Source of the DNA: Phyllobacterium calauticae
Lineage (GTDB): Bacteria > Pseudomonadota > Alphaproteobacteria > Rhizobiales > Rhizobiaceae
Length of the DNA: 64,000 bases
Assembly: GCF_019991125.1 (NCBI RefSeq)
Contig: NZ_JAGENB010000011.1
Span: 1-64,000, forward strand
Direction of reading: 5' to 3'
Position 1 is the stretch's first letter. Each line of letters starts with the position of its first letter. The translations under genes and the position numbers were made by a program. Under the pieces are notes generated by a model, which worked only from the letters and a program-made list of their open reading frames with translations, made no database searches and was not told the DNA's origin. Positions 42,010 to 50,709 of the stretch are shown here, piece by piece.

Positions 42010-43143
42010 ATGTCCGTTTCGATAGCACGCAAAACATTGGTCCATGAATGGCGGCGGTTTCTTCCGGCGATTGTAGCGGTGGGTTTTTCCGGCGTTCTCA
42101 TGATCGTCCAGGGCGCCCTGCTTCTTGGCATCATCGGGTCCAATGCGCTTTACGTTACCCAGTCCAGCGCGCAGTACTGGGTGGGTTTTCCCGGCACGCA
42201 AAGCGTGGATCTCGGGCGGCCGATCAGCGCCAGCATCGCAACCAGCCTCTATATGGAACCGAACATTTCCCATGTTGAACGCTTCCTGCTCGGCTCCGGC
42301 GACTGGCGCGGCGCGCGCGGCGGCGGCACCAGCATCAATATTGTCGGCATTGACGCGCGCCCTCGCAGCATCGGCCTCTCCACGGTTGTTCCCCCGGCGA
42401 TGCGCAACCTGCTGCAGCAACCCGGAACAGCGCTGGTGGATGCGACCGACAGGCACAAGCTGGCCGTCGATGTCGGCGATACCGCCGAGGTCAATGGCCG
42501 CCGCATTCACATTGTCGGTTTGATCGAGGGCCTGCGAGGGCTAGGCGGCGTAAACGTCGTCACGTCGATAGAAACTGCCCGGACTCTGGACAATGCGCTT
42601 GGCGCAACGGACGACGTGACCTATTTCCTTTACACCGTGACAAAGTTCGGGCCGGCGGAAGCCATTCGCGAGCGTTTGAACAATCCAGCGGGAATCCCGC
42701 GCTTTCACGTGTGGTCCGCCCCGGAACTGGCGGGAATGTCGATACGGTACTGGCTTCTCGAATCCGGTGCGGGTATCGCCTTCATCTTCGCAACCATCAT
42801 CGCCATGCTCGTCGGCGCTCTCGTCACCAGCCAGACACTGATGGCCGCCGTGGCCGGATCCATTCCGCAATATGCAACGTTGCGGGCCCTTGGCGTATCA
42901 TTCAAGGGACTGCGGGCCATCGTCATCGAACAGGCCGCCTGGGTCGGGGTTCTCGGATTGGTTGTCGGCGCCGTCTTCAGCACCGCCGCCGCTCTCATAG
43001 CCCGCATCTACAGCGTGCCCTTTGAACTGCGGACAAGCATCGTTCTGGCAGCATCCACCGTTGTGCTCACCGTGGCGTTCGCTGCCGGCCTTTTCGCTCT
43101 GCGGCGTCTGCAGCACGCCGATCCAGCAACATTGCTCCGGTGA
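42010..43143 (+). CDS. FtsX/DevC-like ABC exporter permease
   Basis: 377 residues with the MacB/FtsX layout: one N-terminal membrane helix (about 18-45), a periplasmic domain (about 50-245) and three C-terminal helices (about 258-285, 305-330, 342-365). DevC of the heterocyst glycolipid exporter has the same layout. It works with the ATPase and adaptor encoded next to push a substrate from the periplasm through the NodT-type channel. The substrate is unknown. Confidence 0.85.
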   Translation: MSVSIARKTLVHEWRRFLPAIVAVGFSGVLMIVQGALLLGIIGSNALYVTQSSAQYWVGFPGTQSVDLGRPISASIATSLYMEPNISHVERFLLGSGDWRGARGGGTSINIVGIDARPRSIGLSTVVPPAMRNLLQQPGTALVDATDRHKLAVDVGDTAEVNGRRIHIVGLIEGLRGLGGVNVVTSIETARTLDNALGATDDVTYFLYTVTKFGPAEAIRERLNNPAGIPRFHVWSAPELAGMSIRYWLLESGAGIAFIFATIIAMLVGALVTSQTLMAAVAGSIPQYATLRALGVSFKGLRAIVIEQAAWVGVLGLVVGAVFSTAAALIARIYSVPFELRTSIVLAASTVVLTVAFAAGLFALRRLQHADPATLLR

Positions 43144-43880
43144 CCGCCATGCAGCCAACGATTTCCGCGACCGGCATCAGCAAGGCATTTGTCGTCAAGC
43201 AAATCCGCACGATTGCATTGCAGGACGTATCCATCGATATCTTCCAGGGTGAACTGACCCTGATCATCGGGCCGTCCGGATGCGGCAAGAGCACGTTGCT
43301 GGCGACGTTGAGCGGTCTGACCATTCCCGATTCGGGCGCGATCAGAACGCTTGGAACCGATCTTGTGGCGGCAAGCGATGCCGAGCGCGATTCCTTTCGG
43401 CTGCATCATTGCGGTTTCGTCTTCCAGGGCTTCAACCTGTTCCCGGCCCTGACCGCCGTCGAACAGGTCCAGGTGCCGTTGGATTATCTCGGCGTTGCCG
43501 CCGAAGAGACGGCGGAGCGGGCGGAACGGGCGCTGGAACAGGTTGGTCTCGCCGCCCGGCGCCACCTGCACCCCGCCGAACTGTCCGGCGGCGAAAAGCA
43601 GCGGGTGGCCATCGCCCGCGCCATTGTGAAGAAACCCGCCATTCTGTTTGCCGACGAGCCGACCAGCGCGCTCGACAGCGTCAACGGCCAGATCGTCATC
43701 GAGATCCTTCACACGATTGCAAGACGAACCCGGGCCACGGTTCTGTGCGTGTCGCATGACCCGCGTCTTATTGCCCATGCGGACCGTGTCCTGCAAATGG
43801 AAGATGGCCGCATTCTTCGTGACTGGCGTCCCGCCGCCGGTGCAAAAGCGTCAGGAAATACCAGTCATGACTATGTTTAG
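43140..43880 (+). CDS. ABC exporter ATPase (DevA/LolD-like)
   Basis: 246 residues from GTG 43140, which overlaps the permease stop; ATG 43149 is an alternative. All ABC motifs are intact: Walker A GPSGCGKS near 45, Q-loop FVFQGFNLFP, signature LSGGEKQRVAIARA near 145, Walker [13 protein letters not shown] and the H-loop SHDPR. It energises the FtsX-like permease. The C-terminus overlaps the adaptor gene by 14 nt. Confidence 0.9.
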   Translation: MTAMQPTISATGISKAFVVKQIRTIALQDVSIDIFQGELTLIIGPSGCGKSTLLATLSGLTIPDSGAIRTLGTDLVAASDAERDSFRLHHCGFVFQGFNLFPALTAVEQVQVPLDYLGVAAEETAERAERALEQVGLAARRHLHPAELSGGEKQRVAIARAIVKKPAILFADEPTSALDSVNGQIVIEILHTIARRTRATVLCVSHDPRLIAHADRVLQMEDGRILRDWRPAAGAKASGNTSHDYV

Positions 43881-44787
43881 CCGCACCTCTCTGCAGTATG
43901 CGATCGTTCTGGCAGCGCTGGGCGGTGCCGGTCTGGCGCTCTGGGCCATGTCGAGCGCGACGGAGGCCAATCAGGCGGAAATTGCCCAGGCCAGGCCAGG
44001 CATTATTGCGGCGGCGCGCGGTGTCGTGGATGTCGAGGGCGGCCTGCTGCGGCTCTCCACCCAGCGCGACGGGCTGATTCAGGATGTGCCGGTGAAGGAA
44101 GGACAGCGGGTCAAAGCCGGCGATATTCTCGCCGCGCTCGACAATCGCCGCGAACTGATCGCTGTTCGCACCGCCGAAGCCGAAGCGCGCCAGACCAAGG
44201 GCCAGCTGGACGCATTGCAGACAAAGCTGGGTGCCCAGACCCGTCAGGCGGCACGGCTGCGCCGGGCAGCGGCAGGAAACGCCGTTTCGGCCCAGGCGCT
44301 TGACGAAGCCGAGGCGCAATTGTCGGCAACCAAAGCCGAAGTGGTCATCGCCGAAGCCGCCCTGGCGGCAGCGGAAAGCCGTGCGGACAACAGCCGTCTC
44401 GAAGTCGAGATGCGGCTTGTCCGCGCCCCCATCGCAGCACGCATCATCCGCCAGTCCGCCCGTGTGGGCGAGGTCGTATCGACGCAAGCCGTTACCCAAC
44501 TTTTCACGCTTCTGCCCGAGGCCCCGCGTATCGTCCGTGCCGAAATTCAGGAGCAGTTCGTCAAACTGGTCAAACCGGGCATGGATGTCGACATCATCGC
44601 GGAAAACGACGACACCGTGTCCATCCAGGGACGCGTCATCAGCATCCAGCATGTGCTCGAACAGCCCAAATCGCGGGATGCGCCCGGTGATCGCGTCGAC
44701 ATCCGCACGGCTGAATGCATCATCAGCATTCAGCCCAAGTCACCGTTCCTTATCGGGCAGCGCGTGATTGTCCGTTTCAAAACCTGA
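43867..44787 (+). CDS. HlyD-type membrane fusion protein of the ABC exporter
   Basis: 306 residues from ATG 43867, preceded by AGGAAA and lying inside the ATPase end; the frame is open to 43648 but only as shadow of the ATPase. An N-terminal membrane helix (about 9-28) is followed by a lipoyl half-motif (GLIQDVPVKEGQRVKAGDILAALDN), a coiled-coil hairpin (about 90-190) and a second half with a beta-barrel. It bridges the inner-membrane ABC transporter and the NodT-type channel. Confidence 0.88.
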   Translation: MTMFSRTSLQYAIVLAALGGAGLALWAMSSATEANQAEIAQARPGIIAAARGVVDVEGGLLRLSTQRDGLIQDVPVKEGQRVKAGDILAALDNRRELIAVRTAEAEARQTKGQLDALQTKLGAQTRQAARLRRAAAGNAVSAQALDEAEAQLSATKAEVVIAEAALAAAESRADNSRLEVEMRLVRAPIAARIIRQSARVGEVVSTQAVTQLFTLLPEAPRIVRAEIQEQFVKLVKPGMDVDIIAENDDTVSIQGRVISIQHVLEQPKSRDAPGDRVDIRTAECIISIQPKSPFLIGQRVIVRFKT

Positions 44788-44837
44788 CCGGATGATCGCA
44801 GTAGGAGGCAGCTTCGGCTCACCGCCCGTCTGCCCCA

Positions 44838-45734
44838 TCAGCTGTCACCCGATCCCGATGCGCGTGTTGAAAGACTGGCATACATGCCCGTGGTGCGGAA
44901 TTCCGTCGGACTGGCGCCGTAGATGCGGCGGAACACTTTTGAAAAGTAATTGGCATCGTCGAAACCGGTCATGATCGCCACTTCCTTGACCGGAAGGAAT
45001 GCGGCGTTGGTCAGAAGCTTCGTCGCCCGCTGCATCCGCTTCTGCAGCACGAACTCCGCCGGGGGCAGCCCCTCGCACTCGGCAAAGACCCGGGAGAAAT
45101 GTGCTCGGCTCAACCCGGATACCCGTGCCAGCTCGTCAACGGGAAGCGGTTTGTCCAGATTGGCGCTGATGTGATCGATGACGGGCTGCATGACGGTCTT
45201 CTCGTGCTGATCAACGGGGTGCGAGCCGAACACGCCGTCATAGAGCGCCATGGCGGCCTCATAGGCGATGGCCGAGGCACGGCCGGCGGTCTCCGCGTCC
45301 GCGATCAGGCGCAGGCTGCAATCGGCCAGATGCTCTATCGTCTCGCCCGGCAAGCGCAAAACCGGCCCCTGTGCGGCGAGCACCGAGCGGTGAATGCGCA
45401 GCGCTTCCTCGCCATTCATGGAAATCCAGAAATACTCCCAGTGATCGCCTTTCTCGAGCCAGTAGCGATGGTTATGCGGCACGAGGACCAGCAGAGTTTC
45501 ACCCTCGCGCACCTTGTAGTTGCGGTTCTCATAGCGGAGCATGCCCGTTCCGCTGATCGTGTGTTGCAGGACGGTGAAGGGGGTCTGGCCGCGTTTTCGG
45601 CCGTCCCAATCATAGATTTCATCGCGCCGCACCTCATAACCGGTGCTGGTCGGCATGGTGTGCAGCGTATGGCGGCCCCGCGGCAGGGAAACCGTCTTCA
45701 TGGTATGCCCGGTATCGATCAGTTTCTGCAGCAC
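44838..45734 (-). CDS. agpT: AraC-family activator, AgpT-like
   Basis: 298 residues from GTG 45734, preceded by GAGGG at the right spacing; the frame can be read to 45797. A cupin ligand-binding domain fills the first half (GTGMLRYENRNYKVREGETLLVLVPHNHRYWLEKGDHWEYFWI), and the two helix-turn-helix motifs lie at about 200-285 (LPVDELARVSGLSRAHFSRVF, PVKEVAIMTGFDDANYFSKVFRRIYG). Divergent from the GH4/ABC operon, it corresponds in position to AgpT, the activator of alpha-galactoside genes in Sinorhizobium meliloti. Confidence 0.85.
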   Translation of the reverse strand: MLQKLIDTGHTMKTVSLPRGRHTLHTMPTSTGYEVRRDEIYDWDGRKRGQTPFTVLQHTISGTGMLRYENRNYKVREGETLLVLVPHNHRYWLEKGDHWEYFWISMNGEEALRIHRSVLAAQGPVLRLPGETIEHLADCSLRLIADAETAGRASAIAYEAAMALYDGVFGSHPVDQHEKTVMQPVIDHISANLDKPLPVDELARVSGLSRAHFSRVFAECEGLPPAEFVLQKRMQRATKLLTNAAFLPVKEVAIMTGFDDANYFSKVFRRIYGASPTEFRTTGMYASLSTRASGSGDS

Positions 45735-45841
45735 AAAATTACCCTCAAAAGCATAATCCCTCTCTATTCGCTCCCACGAATATACGCATAATGCCAATCA
45801 AGAACAGCGGATGAACTGCGGGTAAGGAATAGAACAAGGGG

Positions 45842-45890
45842 AAAGACAGGAAAATCCTGGTCTTTGCAAAGCCCGGTGTTTTTCCACCGG
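45842..45890. promoter_or_regulatory. Two dyads in the agpT-melA intergenic region
   Basis: AAAGACAGGA (45842-45851), three-base centre, TCCT and GTCTTT (to 45865, one bulge) form the first; CCGGTG (45873-45878), loop TTTTTC, CACCGG (45885-45890) the second. They lie 57-105 nt before the melA start, where an AraC activator or an attenuator could act. Confidence 0.45.
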
Positions 45891-45946
45891 AGCTACCCTG
45901 CCCTGTTGCTTTCACCCGCATTGACGATGGGCAAGGTGAGGTCAGC

Positions 45947-47419
45947 ATGAGCAGTTTCAAAATTGCCATTATCGGCGCGGGCAGCGTGGGTTTCACAAAG
46001 AAGCTGTTTACGGACATTCTGTGCGTGCCGGAATTAAGGGACATCGAATTTGCCCTGACCGACATCAGCGAACACAACCTTGGAATGATCAAGTCCATTC
46101 TCGACCGCATTGTCGAGGCCAACCATCTGCCAACCCGGGTAACCGCCACAACCGACCGGCGCAAGGCCATCGAGGGTGCCCGCTACATCATTAGCTGCGT
46201 GCGGGTCGGCGGGCTCGAAGCCTACGCCGATGACATCCGCATTCCCCTGAAATATGGCATCGATCAATGCGTCGGCGATACGATCTGCGCCGGCGGCATC
46301 CTCTACGGACAGCGCAACATCCCCGTCATTCTCGACTTCTGCAAGGACATCCGCGAGGTTGCGGAACCCGGCGCAAAATTCCTCAACTACGCCAACCCGA
46401 TGGCGATGAATACATGGGCGGCCATTGAATATGGCAAGGTCGACACGGTCGGCCTGTGTCACGGGGTTCAGCATGGGGCGGAGCAGATCGCGGAAGTTCT
46501 GGGTGCCCGGTCCAAGGACGAGCTCGACTATATCTGCTCGGGCATCAATCATCAGACCTGGTTTGTCGATATCCGCCTGCGCGGACGCAGGATCGGCAAG
46601 GAGGAACTTATTGCCGCATTCGAGGCGCATCCCGTCTTTTCCCGGCAGGAAAAGCTGCGCATCGATGTGCTGAAGCGCTTCGGCGTCTATTCCACCGAAA
46701 GCAACGGCCATCTCTCGGAATATCTGCCGTGGTACCGCAAGCGTCCGGATGAAATCGCCAGATGGATCGACATGTCCAACTGGATCCATGGCGAGACCGG
46801 CGGCTACCTCCGGCATTCGACCGAAACCAGAAACTGGTTCGAGACCGAATTTCCGCAATTTCTCGAAGCGGCCGCCAAGCCGATCGATCCGGCGCGCCGC
46901 TCCAACGAACATGCGAGCCATATTCTGGAAGCGCTGGAAACCGGACGGGTCTACCGCGGCCATTTCAACACCCGCAACGCCGGGATCATCACCAACCTTC
47001 CCACCGATGCAATCATTGAATCGCCCGGCTTCGTCGACCGGTTCGGCATCAACATGGTCTCCGGCATCACATTGCCGGAAGCGTGTGCCGCAACCTGCAT
47101 GGCATCGATCAATGTGCAGCGCATGGCCGTCCACGCCGCCATCAGCGGCGACATCGATCTTCTGAAGCTTGCCGTCCTGCATGATCCGCTGGTCGGCGCC
47201 GTGTGCACGCCGGAAGAAGTCTGGCAGATGGTCGATGAGATGATCGTCGCGCAAGCACCCTGGCTGCCGCAATATGCCCATGCGATTGATGCGGCAAAGG
47301 AACGCCTGCGCCACAAGACCGTGGCAACGCGTGAATGGAAAGGTTCTGCCAGCCGTTCCGTGCGCTCGATCGAAGAATTGCGGGCAGAGAAAGCATTGAT
47401 GACGCAGGCCGTGAATTAG
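45947..47419 (+). CDS. melA: GH4 alpha-galactosidase/alpha-glucosidase
   Basis: 490 residues of glycoside hydrolase family 4: NAD-binding GAGSVGF (10-16), metal ligands C171 (GLCHG) and H202 (SGINHQ), and NYANPMAMNTW near 148. GH4 enzymes cleave alpha-galactosides or alpha-glucosides by an NAD+ and Mn2+ dependent oxidation-elimination route. It opens the operon of transporter genes and a second GH4 enzyme, pointing to melibiose/raffinose-type sugars. The start follows AAGGTGAGG. Confidence 0.92.
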   Translation: MSSFKIAIIGAGSVGFTKKLFTDILCVPELRDIEFALTDISEHNLGMIKSILDRIVEANHLPTRVTATTDRRKAIEGARYIISCVRVGGLEAYADDIRIPLKYGIDQCVGDTICAGGILYGQRNIPVILDFCKDIREVAEPGAKFLNYANPMAMNTWAAIEYGKVDTVGLCHGVQHGAEQIAEVLGARSKDELDYICSGINHQTWFVDIRLRGRRIGKEELIAAFEAHPVFSRQEKLRIDVLKRFGVYSTESNGHLSEYLPWYRKRPDEIARWIDMSNWIHGETGGYLRHSTETRNWFETEFPQFLEAAAKPIDPARRSNEHASHILEALETGRVYRGHFNTRNAGIITNLPTDAIIESPGFVDRFGINMVSGITLPEACAATCMASINVQRMAVHAAISGDIDLLKLAVLHDPLVGAVCTPEEVWQMVDEMIVAQAPWLPQYAHAIDAAKERLRHKTVATREWKGSASRSVRSIEELRAEKALMTQAVN

Positions 47420-47496
47420 CTTTCCAGCGGCTTTTCCCGGCTTGGAGGAGACGGGAAAAGCCATACCGGCTGGATCACAATCGAGAGGGAGAGACG

Positions 47497-49572
47497 ATGA
47501 GCCATCTGCGCTATTGGAGTACACTCGCCTTGGGTGTTTCGATGCTGGCCGTTCCGGCAGCGGCATCGGAGCCGACAGTTCCGCCTGAACCGCCATCCTT
47601 CAAAGCGCAAGCCAAAATCACCTATGTCCCGCGCGACGCCATCCTCGAATTCAAGACCCTGCCCGCCTATCATGAACCGGATTGGATGACCGAGAAATTC
47701 GTCAAGACCGGCAAGCTTCCGCCGGTCCAGGACCGGCTGCCCAAGCAGCCGCTTGTCTACAGGACGGCCAACATGCCCGATGGCATCGGTGTCTACGGCG
47801 ATACTTTGCGGCACGTCATCGGCGGCCGGCCGGAGGGCTGGAACTACAGCGGCGGCCAGTCGCAGGGTTATGGAGGCATCGACATCGGCCTGTCCGAATG
47901 CCTGACACGAACGGCACCGCTGTTCCAGGTCGAGGCGAGCGACGTCGAACCGCTGCCCAACCTCGCCAAGGGGTGGGACTGGTCGCCGGATGGCCACACG
48001 CTGACCATGCATCTGATCGAAGGCGCAAAATGGTCCGATGGTGCGCCATTCGATGCCGATGACGTCATGTACTATTGGGAAGACAATGTCCTCGATCCCA
48101 ATGTTTCACCGCTGAATGGCGCAACACAGGAAACCTTCGGCGTTGGCACAACGCTGAAGAAAGTTGATGCCTATACGGTCCAGTGGACTTTCAAGGATGC
48201 GTTCCCGCGCCAGTATCTCTATGCCATGGCCTACGGCACATTCTGCCCTGGCCCGGCGCATATCCTGAAGACGAAACATCCCAAATATGCCGGGACAACC
48301 TACGATCAGTACAAGAACGCTTTCCCGCCGGAATATATGAACATGCCGGTCATGGGTGCCTGGGTACCGGTCGAATACCGCCCCGACGACATCATCGTGA
48401 TGCGCCGCAACCCCTACTACTGGAAAGTCGACGAAGCCGGCAACCAGCTGCCCTATGTCAACGAGATGCACTACAAGCTTTCCACATGGGCCGACCGCGA
48501 TGTCCAGACCGTTGCAGGGGCCGCCGATTTCTCCAATCTCGAACAGCCGGAAAACTTCGTGGAGTCGCTGAAACGCGCCGCGCAGGACAATGCACCCGCC
48601 CGGCTTGCCTTCGGGCCCCGCCTGATCGGCTATAATCTCGACATGAACTTTTCCGCCAATGGCTGGGGCGCACCCGATGCACGCGGTCAGGCCGTGCGCG
48701 AACTCAATCGCAACGAGCATTTCCGCAAGGCCGTGACCATGGCCATCGACCGCAAGAAACTCGGCGAAGCCCTTGTCAAAGGACCGTTCACGGCGATCTA
48801 TCCCGGCGGCCTGTCATCGGCAACGAGCTTCTACGACCGGCAGTCCACGGTCTATTACCCTTTCGACCTGGAGGGAGCGAAGGCTGAACTTGCCAAGGCC
48901 GGGCTGAAGGACACCGACGGCAATGGCATCGTCAATTTCCCGCCGGACAAGGCTGGCGGGAAGGACGTCGAGATCACCCTTCTCGTGAACAATGCCTACA
49001 GCACTGACAAGAACCTTGCCGAGGGTGTCATCGCGCAGCTGGAAAAACTCGGACTGCGTGTCATCCTCAATGCCCTCGACGGCAACCAGCGGGATGCTGC
49101 CAATTACGGCGGCCGCTTTGACTGGATGATCCTACGCAACAGGTCGGAACTCGCCTCCGTCGTGCAGAACACGGAACAGTTGGCGCCTGTCGGGCCACGC
49201 ACAAGCTGGAACCACCGTGCCCCGGAAAACGGCGCGGTCGACCTGATGCCCTACGAGGAAGAGCTGGTGAAAATCGTCAACGCATTCATCGCGAGCCAGG
49301 ACAATACCGAGCGGGCAGAACTGATGAAACGCTATCAGAAGGTTTATACGGCCAACGTCAACACGGTCGGGCTGACTGAATTTGCCGGTGCACTGGTCAT
49401 CAACAAGCGCTTCTCCAACATCCCGTCCGGCGCGCCGATTTTCATGTTCAACTGGGCCGAAGACGCCGTCATCCGTGAACGCATCTTCGTCAAGGCGGAC
49501 AAGCAGGGCGACTATGAACTGTTTCCGCAGCAATTGCCGGGCAAGCCTGGCGGACCCGGACCGACGAACTGA
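47497..49572 (+). CDS. agpA: Peptide-family ABC substrate-binding protein, AgpA-like
   Basis: 691 residues from ATG 47497, behind a purine-rich GAGAGGGAGAGA; upstream frame to 47335 is melA shadow. A signal peptide ends near residue 24. The SBP_bac_5 fold is longer than the usual 530-600 residues, as in the rhizobial AgpA group, which bind alpha-galactosides although related to oligopeptide-binding proteins. Key stretches are GWDWSPDGHTLTMHLIEGAKWSDGAPFDADDVMY and FRKAVTMAIDRKKLGEALV. A hairpin follows the stop. Confidence 0.88.
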   Translation: MSHLRYWSTLALGVSMLAVPAAASEPTVPPEPPSFKAQAKITYVPRDAILEFKTLPAYHEPDWMTEKFVKTGKLPPVQDRLPKQPLVYRTANMPDGIGVYGDTLRHVIGGRPEGWNYSGGQSQGYGGIDIGLSECLTRTAPLFQVEASDVEPLPNLAKGWDWSPDGHTLTMHLIEGAKWSDGAPFDADDVMYYWEDNVLDPNVSPLNGATQETFGVGTTLKKVDAYTVQWTFKDAFPRQYLYAMAYGTFCPGPAHILKTKHPKYAGTTYDQYKNAFPPEYMNMPVMGAWVPVEYRPDDIIVMRRNPYYWKVDEAGNQLPYVNEMHYKLSTWADRDVQTVAGAADFSNLEQPENFVESLKRAAQDNAPARLAFGPRLIGYNLDMNFSANGWGAPDARGQAVRELNRNEHFRKAVTMAIDRKKLGEALVKGPFTAIYPGGLSSATSFYDRQSTVYYPFDLEGAKAELAKAGLKDTDGNGIVNFPPDKAGGKDVEITLLVNNAYSTDKNLAEGVIAQLEKLGLRVILNALDGNQRDAANYGGRFDWMILRNRSELASVVQNTEQLAPVGPRTSWNHRAPENGAVDLMPYEEELVKIVNAFIASQDNTERAELMKRYQKVYTANVNTVGLTEFAGALVINKRFSNIPSGAPIFMFNWAEDAVIRERIFVKADKQGDYELFPQQLPGKPGGPGPTN

Positions 49573-49594
49573 GCCTCCCAAGGCCTCTGATCCG

Positions 49595-49620
49595 GCCGGT
49601 CGCACCTCGTTGCGACCGGC
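49595..49620 (+). repeat. Intercistronic hairpin after the binding-protein gene
   Basis: GCCGGTCGC (49595-49603), 8-nt loop, GCGACCGGC (49612-49620): perfect 9-bp stem, 22 nt past the agpA stop. No T-run. As in ytfQ-ytfR, this position suits 3' protection of the binding-protein mRNA or partial termination before the permeases. Confidence 0.65.
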
Positions 49621-49698
49621 GGGATGGACTAAAAAACCCAACGGCATGAATGCGTTCACGCCAGTTTTGAAACCAACACAAGAAAAGCGAACCGGCCC

Positions 49699-50709
49699 AT
49701 GCTACGATTCCTGCTTGTGCGTATCGCATCCGCCATTCCGGTGCTGTTTGTGCTGAGCGTGGTGACCTTTGCCATCATTCAGGCACCGCCCGGCGATTAC
49801 TCCGACTATATCCGCTCACAGCTGATGAACCAGGGCGGCGCATCCTTCGAGGCAGCCGATGCACAGGCGCAGGCGTACCGGGTTGCCAATGGCCTCGACA
49901 AGCCGCTGCCCGTGCAATACGTCAACTGGATCGTCGGCATGGTGACCCGCGGGGATTTCGGCCACAGCATGTTCTACAACAAGCCGGTTGCCGATGTGGT
50001 TGGCGAGCGGCTGCCGCGCACGCTTCTCCTCGCCCTCACCTGCCATATCCTCGCGTCGATCATCGGGATCAGCTTCGGGATACTGGCCGCCACGCGGCAA
50101 TATTCATGGGTGGACAGCCTGCTCTCCGGCATTTCGTTTCTGGGCATGACCGTGCCGCGCTTCCTGATGGCGCTGATCATTGTCTACATCATGGTGTTTC
50201 ACTTCAACGTCTCGGAGATCGGCAGCTTTTATTCCCCGCGCTATGGCGGCGCGCCGTGGTCGTGGGGCAAGTTCGTCGATCTGGTCCAGCACGTGTGGCC
50301 GGTCGTTGCCATCGCCACCTTTGGCGGGCTCGCCTACAATATGCGGGTGATGCGCGGCAATCTGCTCGATACGCTCAATGCCCAATATGTCGAGACGGCA
50401 CGGGCCAAGGGTTTGAGCGAGGGCGCTGTTATCATGCGCCATGCGGTGCCGAATGCGCTGCATCCCCTCATCATGTATCAGGGCGTCGTCCTGCCATACA
50501 TGCTGACCGGCGAGATCGAAACCGCCATCATCTTCGCACTGCCGACGGTCGGACCCGCCATCGTCGGGTCCATGTGGATCGGAGACGTCTATGTCACGGC
50601 GACCTTCATGCTGGTGCTGTCGGCAACATTGATTGTCGGCAACATCATTGCAGACGTTCTGCTGGCGCTGATGGATCCGCGCGTTCGCCAGTATGGGGAG
50701 GCGCGGTGA
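49699..50709 (+). CDS. Peptide/alpha-galactoside ABC permease, DppB type
   Basis: 336 residues with six membrane helices, the first at about 9-29, and an EAA loop (ETARAKGLSEGAVIMRHAVPNALHPLI) near 230. It is the DppB/OppB-type half of the importer fed by the binding protein upstream. It lies 126 nt after agpA, behind the hairpin, and its stop shares one base with the next start (TGATG). Confidence 0.88.
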   Translation: MLRFLLVRIASAIPVLFVLSVVTFAIIQAPPGDYSDYIRSQLMNQGGASFEAADAQAQAYRVANGLDKPLPVQYVNWIVGMVTRGDFGHSMFYNKPVADVVGERLPRTLLLALTCHILASIIGISFGILAATRQYSWVDSLLSGISFLGMTVPRFLMALIIVYIMVFHFNVSEIGSFYSPRYGGAPWSWGKFVDLVQHVWPVVAIATFGGLAYNMRVMRGNLLDTLNAQYVETARAKGLSEGAVIMRHAVPNALHPLIMYQGVVLPYMLTGEIETAIIFALPTVGPAIVGSMWIGDVYVTATFMLVLSATLIVGNIIADVLLALMDPRVRQYGEAR

